This document shows positions 1 through 10,518 of a DNA stretch of 64,000 bases, piece after piece (positions within the stretch are counted from its first letter, which is position 1; each line of letters begins with the position of its first letter). The stretch is taken from positions 3,472,001-3,536,000 of the forward strand of contig NC_090774.1 in the NCBI RefSeq assembly GCF_001761485.1. The letters are read 5' to 3'. Source of the stretch: Yarrowia lipolytica. Lineage: Eukaryota; Ascomycota; Dipodascomycetes; Dipodascales. A model generated the notes under the pieces. The model saw only the letters and a list, made by a program, of their open reading frames with translations, was not told where the DNA came from and did no database searches. Both the position numbers and the translations under genes were made by a program.

Positions 1-2
1 AT

Positions 3-932
3 GGAGGACATGTGGAGCACCATGAGCATGCCCAGCCTGGATCTGCTGATTCTCCCGTGAGCCCCAAGAGCGCGCCTGGCATCACCAACAAGAGACTTGG
101 TAAGTCTGTCGAGAAAGATGGCCCCAGAGACCCCGAAAGTAGCCAGGAGAATATCTGCGAGGTGTACGACGAGTCAGAGTTCCCCGACTCCCCTGAGCTC
201 AAGAATGTCAGTGACTCCTGTAATCCCTCGAGGGCAAATTCCAGAAACCCTTCTCGAAATCCTTCAAGGAACCCATCGTTCGAGGGACTGGGTCTGCTTA
301 GGAGCCTTGGACCTCTCTCTAACAACAAAATGACCCCTGCATCTAGAAACTCGTCCTATGACTCGCTTAGGTTAAGTCAGCAGGCCACCGAGAAGGCTCC
401 TACTCTCGAGCTCTCTAGCCACCACGTGCTGAGTAATCCTGACGGCTCATCGGGTCACACCCTGGGAAGTAATACCGTGGTCACTAGCGAATCGCCACAG
501 AAAACCCCCAACTCCACTCCTCGCAAAGAACAGCGAAGTCGAACACAGCAGAAGCTGTGGCTTCAGAGAGAGAACGCTATCGACGAGCACGGATCTCCAC
601 GATTACCTGCTACTGAGATGCCGGATCAACTGGCCAATGGCAAGGCTGAGTACCAGGTTATCGATAAGCAGTACAAGAGCGTGAGAACCTTTTACAATCC
701 AATTCTGGAGGGTCTTCAACGACATGAAATTTGCCGGTGGTACGAGAATGGAAAAGTGGTGAATCCCAAGCGGAGAGAGGTGCAACAACGTCAGCTGCAG
801 AAGGACCTCCAGGCCCCTACAGGAGATGTCAATGAGATTCTGGCAACCCTCTTCAAGGGAGTTAAAAGTGAGAGTCAAGGTCTGGCAAATCAGGCCCAAA
901 GGGCTACACTTGCTATGAAGAATGGCGAGTAA
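3..932 (+). CDS. TCO89: TORC1 subunit Tco89, C-terminal part (5' end outside window)
   Basis: The reading frame is already open at the left edge, so only the last ~310 residues are present; the first codon that looks like a start (GTG at 12) is just internal sequence. Tco89 is the fungal-specific subunit of TOR complex 1, which controls growth at the vacuole in response to nutrients. The call rests on two blocks I recognise from yeast Tco89: SRTQQKLWLQREN (about nt 537-575) and, further on, YKSVRTFYNPILEGL (about nt 672-716), in the same order and spacing as in the family. The upstream part is low-complexity and Ser/Pro-rich, including an SRNP repeat at 222-281 and many SP sites, as expected for a heavily phosphorylated disordered protein. 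It converges on the arrestin-like gene, with about 107 bp between stop codons. Confidence 0.88.
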   Translation, partial: GGHVEHHEHAQPGSADSPVSPKSAPGITNKRLGKSVEKDGPRDPESSQENICEVYDESEFPDSPELKNVSDSCNPSRANSRNPSRNPSRNPSFEGLGLLRSLGPLSNNKMTPASRNSSYDSLRLSQQATEKAPTLELSSHHVLSNPDGSSGHTLGSNTVVTSESPQKTPNSTPRKEQRSRTQQKLWLQRENAIDEHGSPRLPATEMPDQLANGKAEYQVIDKQYKSVRTFYNPILEGLQRHEICRWYENGKVVNPKRREVQQRQLQKDLQAPTGDVNEILATLFKGVKSESQGLANQAQRATLAMKNGE

Positions 933-1039
933 TTTCACTGTGCGTATAACTTGTATTGTACTTAGTATCTTATATATTATTTATAGCCCAAAAACGTCCT
1001 GTATTCTAATTGTACTTAGTAGCTACTTCACTATGTTTA

Positions 1040-2506
1040 TCACATAGGAGCAGACAGTGGTGAAGCTTGTACCCCGGGGTGACCATTCAAGGAGTATAAA
1101 TTGACATGGCTAGACTTTGCTGAGGCTGGTGTTGAGGATATGCTGCTTCTTTCCACCAATGTCTTGTATCGTTGTTGTTCTACGATCTGTTTTTCAAGAT
1201 CCTTTTCGGGCGACAAGATGACGCTTCTCAGGCTTTCTGTTCGTGTGATTTCTCCTCGAGGGTCCTGGGCAGAGTATGCAGGCACGAAATCCCCCACAAA
1301 CCGTCCCGTGTCAGCCTTCATTTTATCTAGCTTGGCCATGTAGTCTCTGTTGTTGTGCTTGGTGATCTCTACTGGAACAGTCAAAGACATTGTTCCAACC
1401 TCGAACTCCAAATCAAAGCGCACGAGATATTGACGCGAAATGAGAGCTGAATAGAATGAAGGGATAATGGTTTTTGATGCTGATACTGGAATCTCGAGAA
1501 CAGCCGAACAGTAGGGGTAATCCGAGTCAGACGAGTCAGAGTCATTCCAATCAATCTTCAGATCCACCATACTTCTTTGAATGATCTCTTCTATCCTTTG
1601 CACATCAGAGTAACGCTTCACCAGTAAGTCTGAGGGGATAAACTGCATTCCTGACAGAGAACAGTAAGTAATACCTTCGACAGTGGCCCAAGCCTTTTTG
1701 AGAACCTGAGGCTTGTCTGACAAGACATGAACAAGGTACAGAGTAGGTGCTCCTCCAGCCACGATACTCGGTGTTGTGTTGATACCCATCTTCACATACG
1801 TCATTGGCTTCTTTTTCAAGAACCCTCCTCCAAACTTGCGCTCTGCAATAAATGTCGAAGGTTGTGGTTCCAAGAAGAACTTTGTGTTGAGAGAATGTAC
1901 GGCAGCTGGGTATGCGGGGATGACCTTAATATAGAGATAGAATCGCATGGTGATTTCAGCCATGATCTGAAACCTCACCTCATATTGAATACCACCAACC
2001 TTTCCCGGGATATCTTCTCCTTGAGTCTCTTCGAACATGGAGTTGCTTCCTATACTCGGTGGTAGTCGTTTAGTCAGAGCTATGCCGTTGTCCAGAGCCT
2101 CCGAAATTTCTCCAGGTATATGAAACTCGAACTTGTATCTGTATTTTTGTCCTATTCGGAACTCCCCCGGATCGGTCGGTGGCAACGCAGGAACTATTTC
2201 TCCATTAGCTGTGTCTAAGCATTCTTCATCCATGCGTAATTCCTCCTTGACAAACACATAAGTGGCCTTTTGACGTTGTGCAGCCCGCCGATGAATAGTC
2301 CACTGTGTTCCGGTAAAAAAAAGTCGCAGCTGATCGAAAGCAATGTGCCGATAATTCGGTTCCACAAGGATGTGGCCTTTGACATGATCCCCTAGGTCGT
2401 AGACATCCTTAGCACAGTCCGGGTCCACCACAATGTCCACAATGTTTTTGGCCGTCTCCTTGACGGAGATGGGCTTCAGAGAAGTACTTCCCCGGGTTGT
2501 GTGCAT
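1040..2506 (-). CDS. arrestin-like (Bul/alpha-arrestin type) adaptor protein
   Basis: 488 aa starting at a clear ATG. The N-terminal half (roughly residues 15-220) has the beta-sandwich character of arrestin-fold proteins: alternating hydrophobic strands, YDLGDHVKGHILVEP near the start, the FEFHIPGEI segment, and the RLPPSIG loop that resembles the LPPSLG motif of yeast Bul1/Bul2. The second half (about 230-400) would be the C-terminal arrestin lobe. Such proteins recruit Rsp5-type ubiquitin ligases to membrane transporters, usually through PPxY motifs. I see no PPxY here, so it may use a variant motif or serve another role, such as the sporulation-related Bul relatives. The C-terminal ~90 residues are Ser-rich and probably disordered. 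Family assignment is fairly firm; the exact orthologue is not. Confidence 0.72.
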   Translation of the reverse strand: MHTTRGSTSLKPISVKETAKNIVDIVVDPDCAKDVYDLGDHVKGHILVEPNYRHIAFDQLRLFFTGTQWTIHRRAAQRQKATYVFVKEELRMDEECLDTANGEIVPALPPTDPGEFRIGQKYRYKFEFHIPGEISEALDNGIALTKRLPPSIGSNSMFEETQGEDIPGKVGGIQYEVRFQIMAEITMRFYLYIKVIPAYPAAVHSLNTKFFLEPQPSTFIAERKFGGGFLKKKPMTYVKMGINTTPSIVAGGAPTLYLVHVLSDKPQVLKKAWATVEGITYCSLSGMQFIPSDLLVKRYSDVQRIEEIIQRSMVDLKIDWNDSDSSDSDYPYCSAVLEIPVSASKTIIPSFYSALISRQYLVRFDLEFEVGTMSLTVPVEITKHNNRDYMAKLDKMKADTGRFVGDFVPAYSAQDPRGEITRTESLRSVILSPEKDLEKQIVEQQRYKTLVERSSISSTPASAKSSHVNLYSLNGHPGVQASPLSAPM

Positions 2507-3484
2507 TGATTTCGCTGCTAGATTTGATGGTCAAGTCGTCTTTTATTGTCGCGTGGTGTGATCTGATGTTGAGTAATGATAGACATGCGTATAGGGTGCA
2601 TGCTTCCCCACACTCCAGTTGCTAATGTGCCTTTGGGTTCGTTGGAAGATGAAAGACAACACAGCCTTGCCAAGAGCCCCGGTGTGCAAGTGGTATTTAT
2701 TTGAAGATGGGAAAGATATCCGAGTCGGTTGAAACACAAGGGCCAATATATTAGAACCATCGGACTAATATATGTCACATTGTCTGACTTCTTCGACAAA
2801 GAGCATGAACCATAATCGCCTCTTGAGTTCCTGACCGGAAACGACGAGTCCGTACATACACAGGTGTAGGGTGGAGGATATGTTGGGTGGAGGATGAGTC
2901 GGTGGAGAGCGTGCAGACCACAGGTGTTTGGTGGAGGAAGTTGAAAGGCAAGGCGAGCAAATATCGCATTACGGAAGCAAACGTCTTCTCAATATTGTCC
3001 TAGAATATATACGTATAATACAACATGCCCCTTGTACAACTGTCTCGTACTTGTAGTGGTTTAACGTGAGATCCTTCAACCTCCCAACTCTGTGGCATTC
3101 GGAGGGGGATAATCATCAAGCAGTCATTTCTTCCACAACAGTGTTATACTCGTAGCCCCTACAGTACAACGTGCATAGTGGACTTCAGCCTTTAAGGATA
3201 TGATCGATAACCTCAGAAATAACGTTATGCTAGCATCAGTAACCATGAACACAATCGGAGCCGATCGGACTTGCCACAACTCCCAGTCAAACACAATTCT
3301 CCACCCAATTTCATTATACAGTAATTGCCAAGTGATCACATGCCATCCTGGCATCGCTATCTCACTAGTCGTACATTACGAATCTACGCTCTTGCTATTA
3401 GCATTGTTTTGACTATCAGTTTATTCATTTTTTTGGATTTTCTGTTGGTTTTTTTTTCGGTGGATTTCCTCGCGGAATCCCTTG
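2507..3484. other. intergenic, 5' of the arrestin-like gene and 3' of PAN2
   Basis: About 980 bp serving as the promoter side of the arrestin-like gene and the 3' flank of PAN2. AT-rich TATA-like patches (for example ATATATTA near 2746) are present. Short open frames on both strands show no recognisable protein. I see no RNA gene. Confidence 0.5.
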
Positions 3485-6400
3485 TCATGCCTCAGGCACC
3501 TTGAAGTTGCACATGCGGCCCTGGCGGTAAACGTCCAGTAGCAGTACCTGGAACTCTTCAGGCGCACAGTCCTGGTACTTCTTGTACAGGAGCAGAGCTG
3601 TGTGAGAGTCCTCGGTAGAATCGTGGTTACCTGACTGCACCTTTTTGCCCAGTACACACCATGCCAAAAACCGTAGAGACAGCTTTCGACGCTCAGATGG
3701 AATGTAATACAGATCCACAGTGTCAATCACCTGCTCAGGGGGTACCTGCATGTTGATGGTTCGGAAATCATTGGCTAGGCCATGGCCCACAAACACACAT
3801 CCGAGATTCAGAAGAAGCCACAGACGTCTGTAAGAGGTGGGTAGACTGACCAAAGGCTTGCGTGAGATTGAAGGGTCTAGGTCGCCGGGTTCGATACCCG
3901 AAAACGCGGTGAGGTAATCCACGATGTGTTCGTTGATGGCAATGTAGTCGTTGATGAAAGGGTGTCCATCCTCGTTGAGGAGAGTGACTCGGGCGAGACA
4001 CAGGTTTCGCGGAGCCAGAACCACCTTGGTGCCGTCTGATCGAATTTCGGTTTCTTCGTTTTTGAGCACAACAAACTCAGCGTCAATAGCACACAGAGTC
4101 TTGGGAGGCGGAACCTCCTTGATAAGCTCATAGCCGTAGTCGGTTGTTTCTCGACTGACATTGTTGCCGTTGACAAGACGCTCCTCGAAGAGAGCTGATA
4201 CATCCATGTCGTTCTTCCACGAGTCATAGTCAAATCGCTCATCTGCTCCAACAGCATATACCATCATGACGGTTCGCTTCCAAGGAGTCTTCATAAAGGC
4301 CTCCTTCTCAGACACCTTGGTGACCAAGAAGTCGTTGAAGAGGTACCATTCGTCTCCAACGCGGATGAAAGCCACTTGTCCGTTGCCCTGAATCTGACAA
4401 ATGAAACCAACGAGCTTGTATGCATCATTGTCGGTTTCAGCAGCCGGGCTGACCTTACCATCTAAGACCAAGAAGCTCTTGGCAACATCGACGTTCCCGT
4501 CTGCCACCGATAATGTCAGCACCTGAGGAAGAGACTCAACGTGTTTGCTGACGTGCAGTGACTGGTACTTTCGACATTTATCACACCACGCTCGAGTATG
4601 AAGCTCCTTGTCCAATGTACGCTCTAGACATTCATAGAAAGTGGACCCAAGTGCAAGCTCAAGAGTGTACCATACAGATTCAGCCTGGGCCATTTTACCA
4701 CACGAAAAGGTATTGACAGTAATCACAGTGGCACCCAGAAGCTGTCTGAAGCTATCAAACAACGCGGGAGTCTGTCTCTGCTCGAATCCAATCTGCTCAA
4801 GAAGAAATCTGCAGAATAGTACAATGTTGGTGGCATCTTCAGGAGCAAGGGATCGCGTCTGAGCAATGCCATCGTAACAATGCATGAGGTTCGATGCTCG
4901 ACACACGTGACCACGAGCTTTGTGCATCATGTCGAACAGCAAACCGACCTCATTCAGAAGCCTGTTCGGAGTACCTCTCGCTACTGACCTGAGAGCAAAG
5001 TTGAAAACGGGCGAACAGAACCTAAAGAGCTGTAGCAGGGGGTTAAAGGGGTTGGTTTCTAACCCAGAGAGACCAGTGTGATTGTTGTAATAAGAGAAGT
5101 CAAAGTCTGAGATTCCAAACTTGGAATACTTTATCTCCAGCTTTCGATACAGTCGAGGCACCTTCTTGGACGACATGGACGCTTCAGTGCATGTATCTTC
5201 GTCCCCAAAGAACGACTCATCCTCGATGTCCTCCATTCGTCGAGCACGTTCCTTCTCCTTCTCTGACAGGAACTTTGGTGCTGCGATCGACGTTCTCCGT
5301 TGATTGCTGTATTTTTGCGCCAGGTTTCGTTTTTGTTGCTTGTAGTTCGGCGCATGACCAACGAAGTCAATCTGTCGAACCTCTAGATCCTCATCAACCT
5401 CTTCTGGAGGCATCCCGACATTGATGATCGATGATGGCATGGCTGAAAGAAGTGTGTCTGAGTAGTAAGGCATTCCTACTGCACCCAGAGGGTATCGTGT
5501 GTCTCTAATAGAAACAGGAGGATAACTCTGCTCGGGCGTGGGGAAAGCTGTTGGTGCACTGAACTCGGCAAATGAAGACTGAGGCTCGTCACTCCATAGC
5601 TGTAGTTGCCCTGAAGTGTCGGAAACGACGAAATGATGACCTCGAGGGCTCAGCTTTACTCCATTTACGAGAGCCACTTCAGCCTGGTAAAGCTTGATCT
5701 GTTGAGTGGCATGGTCGAGGAACTCAAGCTGTCCAGATGGCGATGTGATGAGTGTTCTTGAGTCAGGAGTCTGACAGACGAAGGCAGCGAGAGGGTACGA
5801 AATGGGAGCCATGGCTCGCATCATTCGCAAGTCCCATACCTTGATCAACGGATCGATTCTGTGGCCAGTAGAAGCGGCTGAAAAGCCACACGTCATGACC
5901 ACGTTGTCCTGCACAGACACGTCTGAAAAGGGTCCCTGATGGGCCTGGAACGTGTGCAGCTCCTTCAGATTGTTGTCCCCAACTACCAATTTGCCGTTTT
6001 CTGTACCCCAGACAACACACGAGCTGCTGCCAGCCATGTGAGTGGCCATACCTGGTGAATCCACCACTCTGGTCACGTCTCCTCTCTCACTGTTGACAAC
6101 AACAAGCTTTCCGGGGTTTCCTCCGACCACAAACTCCGTGGGGCCATGTGTGAAGGTCATACACAAGTTGTTTCCTAGCGATGGGTCCGTCACGTGTTTT
6201 CTGGTGAGTCCTCCTCGTGTCGAGTAGTGCAACGCGTCGGTGGTGAGCGCGACGAGACCTCTGTCGTGACTGACCAGACTTGTGACCCGTCCACGACCTG
6301 CTCTGAACCGCGAATATGGCTGCAGCGTCTCACCATAGTAGCTGGACACGATTCCATTAGTGTCTCCAGCCCAGACGAGATCCTCTGCAAGATCAAAGGT

Positions 6401-6539
6401 GAGTGGAAGGGTGTCTGTCAGCTGTCCAATTTCTGTAGCTACAGGCGCCGTATGAGACACTCTGCATATCTGTGTTAGTGGGATTCGTGGCGGCTATCCA
6501 CCCCCAGCGCGCGATAAATACCTCTTGCCAGCCCTCCAT
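3485..6539 (-). CDS. PAN2: PAN2, catalytic subunit of the Pan2-Pan3 poly(A) nuclease
   Basis: Two exons: complement(3485..6469, 6522..6539), 1000 aa. Pan2 trims mRNA poly(A) tails in the cytoplasm together with Pan3. The N-terminal ~330 residues form a WD40-like propeller, the middle (~460-780) is the inactive ubiquitin-hydrolase-like domain, and the C-terminal ~200 residues are a DEDD exonuclease: AIDAEF supplies Asp and Glu, GHGLANDF the second Asp, and the HDSTEDSHTA block the final His/Asp. The long open frame begins at a GTG (6460) with no suitable ATG. An 18-nt first exon encoding MEGWQE, a 52-nt intron ending CACTAACACAG, and the extra residues ICR give MEGWQEICRVSHTAP. This matches the MEADWDEVSRV-type start of filamentous-fungal Pan2. 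The donor GTATTT is not the usual GTGAGT, which is the weak point of this model. Divergent from the 890-aa orphan. Confidence 0.93.
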
Positions 6540-7845
6540 TCTGGTGTGTTCCCTGGTGTGCCGATATCTCGCGTATTGATGAGTGCAGCTGTAGCTAATA
6601 GTTTAATCCGTCTTGGGTGTAACTGAGACGATGGGGGAGACGGTGCATTAACAGTGCGCTGAGTGGGGGGCGGGGAAGAAATTCGAGCGTCTAAAACTGG
6701 ATCTGGTTTTGTGTAAATGTCGAGAGAGAGAGAGCTCCAGCGTCAGGTGGATTCCATAGTCTCAATCACATTTATTTAAATTCTAGCTCCATCCAAGGGT
6801 TGCTATCTCACGTGAACCAACGAGCGCCGAAACAACCCTAACCGGGGCTTGAAAGGATTGACTTCCGTCTACAATATTATTGGTTTGGGGCTGGTTCTGC
6901 TGTCAGTAATGGTTGTCCTCTGTGCTGTACTGTAATATTCGTTCAGGTCAGGATACTGGAAATACTGCGCGGATTCTGTTTGGACACGTATACCACTACC
7001 ATGCCATACACTTCACTCAGTAGACCTCCACAAGTAGAAGGATGTGCAAAAGTACAGGTACAGTAAGTCACAGTTACTGTATTGCCTCATAAGGAAAATA
7101 CACCAGCTAAATTTCAGAACAAGAGGCAAAAGTGCTTATGAACTCAAGAGTAAACGCCGTTTTTGAAAAATCAACACACCGCTAACGAATATTAGTAATC
7201 ACCTTCCGATCCGCCCCAGAACCCTACATAAAATCCTGCTAAAGGTGCAGCATGCCCACACCAAACAGAACCAATGTCTATCAAAACCTGCCGGACGCAG
7301 ACACACGTGACTCTACTTGTAGTACCCGTACAAACAACTTAGTCGCCTGTCAGGAACACAACGGCGGCTATGCCGCTGTCCCCTTGAAATACATGCCGAT
7401 TTGAAAGGGTGACAACTCACGCAAACACATTCGAACTGCCCTTGTAAGTACAAGTAGAAGAAGAAGTTTGAGTGGCTAATCGTTATAACCTCATAATGAA
7501 CAAACATCACCCTCTTTCCTTTCATTCGATCAGGCCGAACGCTACAAAGAGAATTATACGCCTGCAGCTAAAAAAATAAATAAAAAAAAAAAGAGAAACA
7601 CCACTCTTGCATTCTGCATCTCAGGACATCTATCTATCCTAACCACGTTCAGTAATTTATTCTCGTCTGCTACTTCACCACTCAAAGCGACAGCATTGCA
7701 GATACCCTCACAGGCTGTGTATGAGGCAAAACACACTTTTCCAATAAGCCTCTGCTCAATTCCTCGTCCTCCCTAGACCATCAGCACGATCTAGGGCAAG
7801 ATACAGGACATCACACGACAAAAAGTGACCCTCCCCCCTACTCGC
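6540..7845. other. intergenic, divergent promoter region
   Basis: About 1.3 kb between PAN2 and the 890-aa orphan. It contains a short GA run near 6722-6732, an inverted CTTGTA-AG-TACAAG at about 7442-7455, and an A-rich stretch at about 7569-7595, some 250 bp before the orphan start; such A-rich tracts are typical nucleosome-poor promoter DNA. No gene or RNA recognised. Confidence 0.5.
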
Positions 7846-10518
7846 ATGCTGGGTTTCAAATCGACATATGCGGAGTACCTCCAGTTTAACAATGGTCTCA
7901 ACGCGTACCTCTCGAGGTTAGGTAACGAGGCCCTGTGGCTCAAACGGTGCTCCGTGGCCCTCGTGGCTACTCTGGCAGCAAGGCATGTGTTGTGCCCCAT
8001 TAACGACAATGACACAGACGAGACACTGCTTCGGTTGGCTAGCGTCATGGAGGCGAATAGCAGGGTAAGCCCGCAACAGAGACCGAGCGTCTCATCATCT
8101 GCTCTGATGATCAGTGGAGCAGACAACGATAACTATTCCGAGACCAACATCTATGAGCTGTCGCAGAATGTCATGGCATACATATTGTCCAAGACCGATG
8201 GACAACTTCGCAAGCTGCTGGAGGGTATTTCTGAGCCACTCGACGCTAGTTCTACAATCAAGAAGGCCTTCAAACTACGCAGACGACGGGAAGTAAAGAA
8301 GCTGTTCTCTCAGACTGTTGACCATGTCAGCACGCTGCGGATCAAACGCGACAAGCGCTCTCTGGCTATTTTCGTGCAACACAACTTGAAGAAGTTTCGA
8401 CAACTAGATGTTTCCTTACTAGATGGATGCAACGCCCTATTGGGCGTTGACGACATCGAGGACTTCGAATGGTTGGACGAGTCTGATTCGGTTAATAGCT
8501 TTCAGAGCATGTTTGTGCCTGAAGACAATGAAGAGGTGGACGGGAGCGCCTCTGCAGAGACTATGGATGTGTCCATGGAGGTTCTCGATGAACCTCAGGG
8601 AGCGTCTGCTCACCACGTCAACGATACTACTGATATTCGATTCACGGACACGGACCCTGTTTTACGTGCCCCTTCTACTACAGCCGCTGTAGCTGGTGGT
8701 ATGACAGTTGCTAATGCGCAGCTTTCAGCTACCCTTTCTACTCCCGATCCAGCCCCCGTTCCTGCTCAGCCCACTACCTTAGCCACGTCGCAACCACCAG
8801 CACATTCTTTATCTGTTCAGCCGACAAGCTCAGATACTAACGCATCAGCTCCCGTTCGAGCTTCTGTCTCACAATCCCCTCGCCCACCTACAGTTCCTGC
8901 GCCTGCACCCCCACTCTCGAATCCGCCAGAGACCACTGTTCCTTCTCCTGCGCCAGTCACACCCGCCACATCGTCGAGGGCTTCTCCTGCAGCTCCTGCA
9001 CTGTTCAAACCAGCAATCCCAGCAGATCATAGACCTCGACCAAAAGCGGGATCTGTGTCTAATGACAGTTCTGCTACAGCCCCCACCACAACTTCATCGA
9101 CCACCCCTGTGACTACATTTGTGGCTACTGCGGCAGCTAACGGTACCACTAACGCAGCCATTTCCGACCCTCCTGCTGGACCTCCAGCTCCCGCCGCTGC
9201 CCCTCCTACAAGAACCGCTCCAGTTTCTGATCCCATGGCCTCCACCGCTTCTCTCGAAACCAACCGCTCTATTTCGTCTCGGAGCGGAACTCCCTTATCT
9301 ACTCCTAAAGTACAAGGTTGGGTGGCTCGACAGGCCCAGAGACTCCGAGCAGACCAAAACAAAAATGTTGAGAACTTTGCTTCTAAAATTTCTGGAGGTG
9401 GAAGTGGTCATTCCGCAGGCGGACTTTCCGTATCCCAAGCCCTCTTCGACAAGACCAACGCTCTCCGAGAAGCTATTCATGCTTTCAGAAACACGTCCAC
9501 TACCCCCGCACCTTCAGCTCCGAAATCCACCCACTGGCTGCCTCCGGCTACCAGCAACACCACGAACCCTCCAGGTACTAAGGAGCTTGTCGCTACTGTT
9601 CGAACTAATCGAACCCGTCAGAAACAGCTAGGCGCGTTGATTGGCAATGCTCCGGAAAACACAATCAAACAGAACTACAGAAGAGAGTATAAGGAGCTAG
9701 ACGATGCAATTCGAGACGCTGAAGCCTATCTCAGAAAGGTCTGCAATGTTGGTCCTTATGCAACGAAACGAAAAGCACGGACCAGTAGTTCTACATCTGC
9801 TCCTACCTCTGCCTTGCCTCCACCAGCTCAAAGTAGAACTACTTCTGCGCCAAGATCTACCTCTACGAGCTCTGGAGCTTCTCCTGCACCCAATTTTCCT
9901 ACATCTGACCCTCGAATTGTTGAATCACTACCTGCTCTGCACCCAAATAGCACTACAGTGACCACGTCTGCTCCTAGACCTGCATCGACTTCTAATACAG
10001 GACTGTCTATTGCAAGCCAACCGCGTTCTGATACCAATGTTGGAAATGATGAAGTTGTATCCACTGAGTACTCCATCGCTGGGTCTCGAAACTCGACTGA
10101 AGGTCCTATTCGGTCCAGAGGCGACAGCGCAGATGAAGGCCGGTCTCCCAAGCGACATCAGGTTCATCATGTCGCCCACACCCCACAGCTGCATCATCCC
10201 CAGCCTCATGCTGCTACACAGGAGCTGCATGATATCTTAGATCGTTCTCGAACCGACCAGATAAGGGGCCACCGTGAGGATGACTTGGTTTGGGGCCAGC
10301 GGACTCCCGTATCTGCTTCGCGACCTTCGTCGCGGTCTCCCTCTCGACACTCCACACAATCTCCTGGCGCTGTATCCCACAGGTTCCAGCCCAGACCCAA
10401 CCCTATGCCTTGTCATGACCACTCACCGCTGCAAGGAGTTAGGGACAGAGAGGAAGACCATTACAGCTACCGGCCTGGTGAGGATCGAGGTCGTGAACTC
10501 GCAATGCGGCTAGGTTAA
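7846..10518 (+). CDS. 890-aa protein of unknown function, Pro/Ser/Thr/Ala-rich
   Basis: I do not recognise this protein. I take the start as the ATG at 7846 (MLGFKSTYAEYLQF); the frame extends a few codons upstream to a GTG, which is unlikely to be used. Residues 1-230 look folded: mixed hydrophobic and charged sequence with a basic patch (KAFKLRRRREVKK) around residue 150. A short acidic stretch follows, then about 200 residues dominated by Pro, Ser, Thr and Ala (roughly 280-480). A second possibly folded piece lies around 580-640 (RQKQLGALIGN to EAYLRKVCNVG) and could be helical. The tail is low-complexity with His- and Arg/Ser-rich patches. No signal peptide or membrane segment is evident. 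Basic patches hint at a nuclear or nucleic-acid role, but that is only a guess. The even codon quality along 2.7 kb makes it a real gene. Confidence 0.8.
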   Translation: MLGFKSTYAEYLQFNNGLNAYLSRLGNEALWLKRCSVALVATLAARHVLCPINDNDTDETLLRLASVMEANSRVSPQQRPSVSSSALMISGADNDNYSETNIYELSQNVMAYILSKTDGQLRKLLEGISEPLDASSTIKKAFKLRRRREVKKLFSQTVDHVSTLRIKRDKRSLAIFVQHNLKKFRQLDVSLLDGCNALLGVDDIEDFEWLDESDSVNSFQSMFVPEDNEEVDGSASAETMDVSMEVLDEPQGASAHHVNDTTDIRFTDTDPVLRAPSTTAAVAGGMTVANAQLSATLSTPDPAPVPAQPTTLATSQPPAHSLSVQPTSSDTNASAPVRASVSQSPRPPTVPAPAPPLSNPPETTVPSPAPVTPATSSRASPAAPALFKPAIPADHRPRPKAGSVSNDSSATAPTTTSSTTPVTTFVATAAANGTTNAAISDPPAGPPAPAAAPPTRTAPVSDPMASTASLETNRSISSRSGTPLSTPKVQGWVARQAQRLRADQNKNVENFASKISGGGSGHSAGGLSVSQALFDKTNALREAIHAFRNTSTTPAPSAPKSTHWLPPATSNTTNPPGTKELVATVRTNRTRQKQLGALIGNAPENTIKQNYRREYKELDDAIRDAEAYLRKVCNVGPYATKRKARTSSSTSAPTSALPPPAQSRTTSAPRSTSTSSGASPAPNFPTSDPRIVESLPALHPNSTTVTTSAPRPASTSNTGLSIASQPRSDTNVGNDEVVSTEYSIAGSRNSTEGPIRSRGDSADEGRSPKRHQVHHVAHTPQLHHPQPHAATQELHDILDRSRTDQIRGHREDDLVWGQRTPVSASRPSSRSPSRHSTQSPGAVSHRFQPRPNPMPCHDHSPLQGVRDREEDHYSYRPGEDRGRELAMRLG

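Noticed and set aside
1-60. ATG at position 1 as a gene start
   Set aside because: That frame stops after 19 codons; the Tco89 frame is a different one and simply runs in from outside.
3880-3905. GGGTTCGATACCC, a B-box-like tRNA motif
   Set aside because: It lies inside the PAN2 exonuclease-coding region, and no acceptor, D or anticodon stems can be formed around it.
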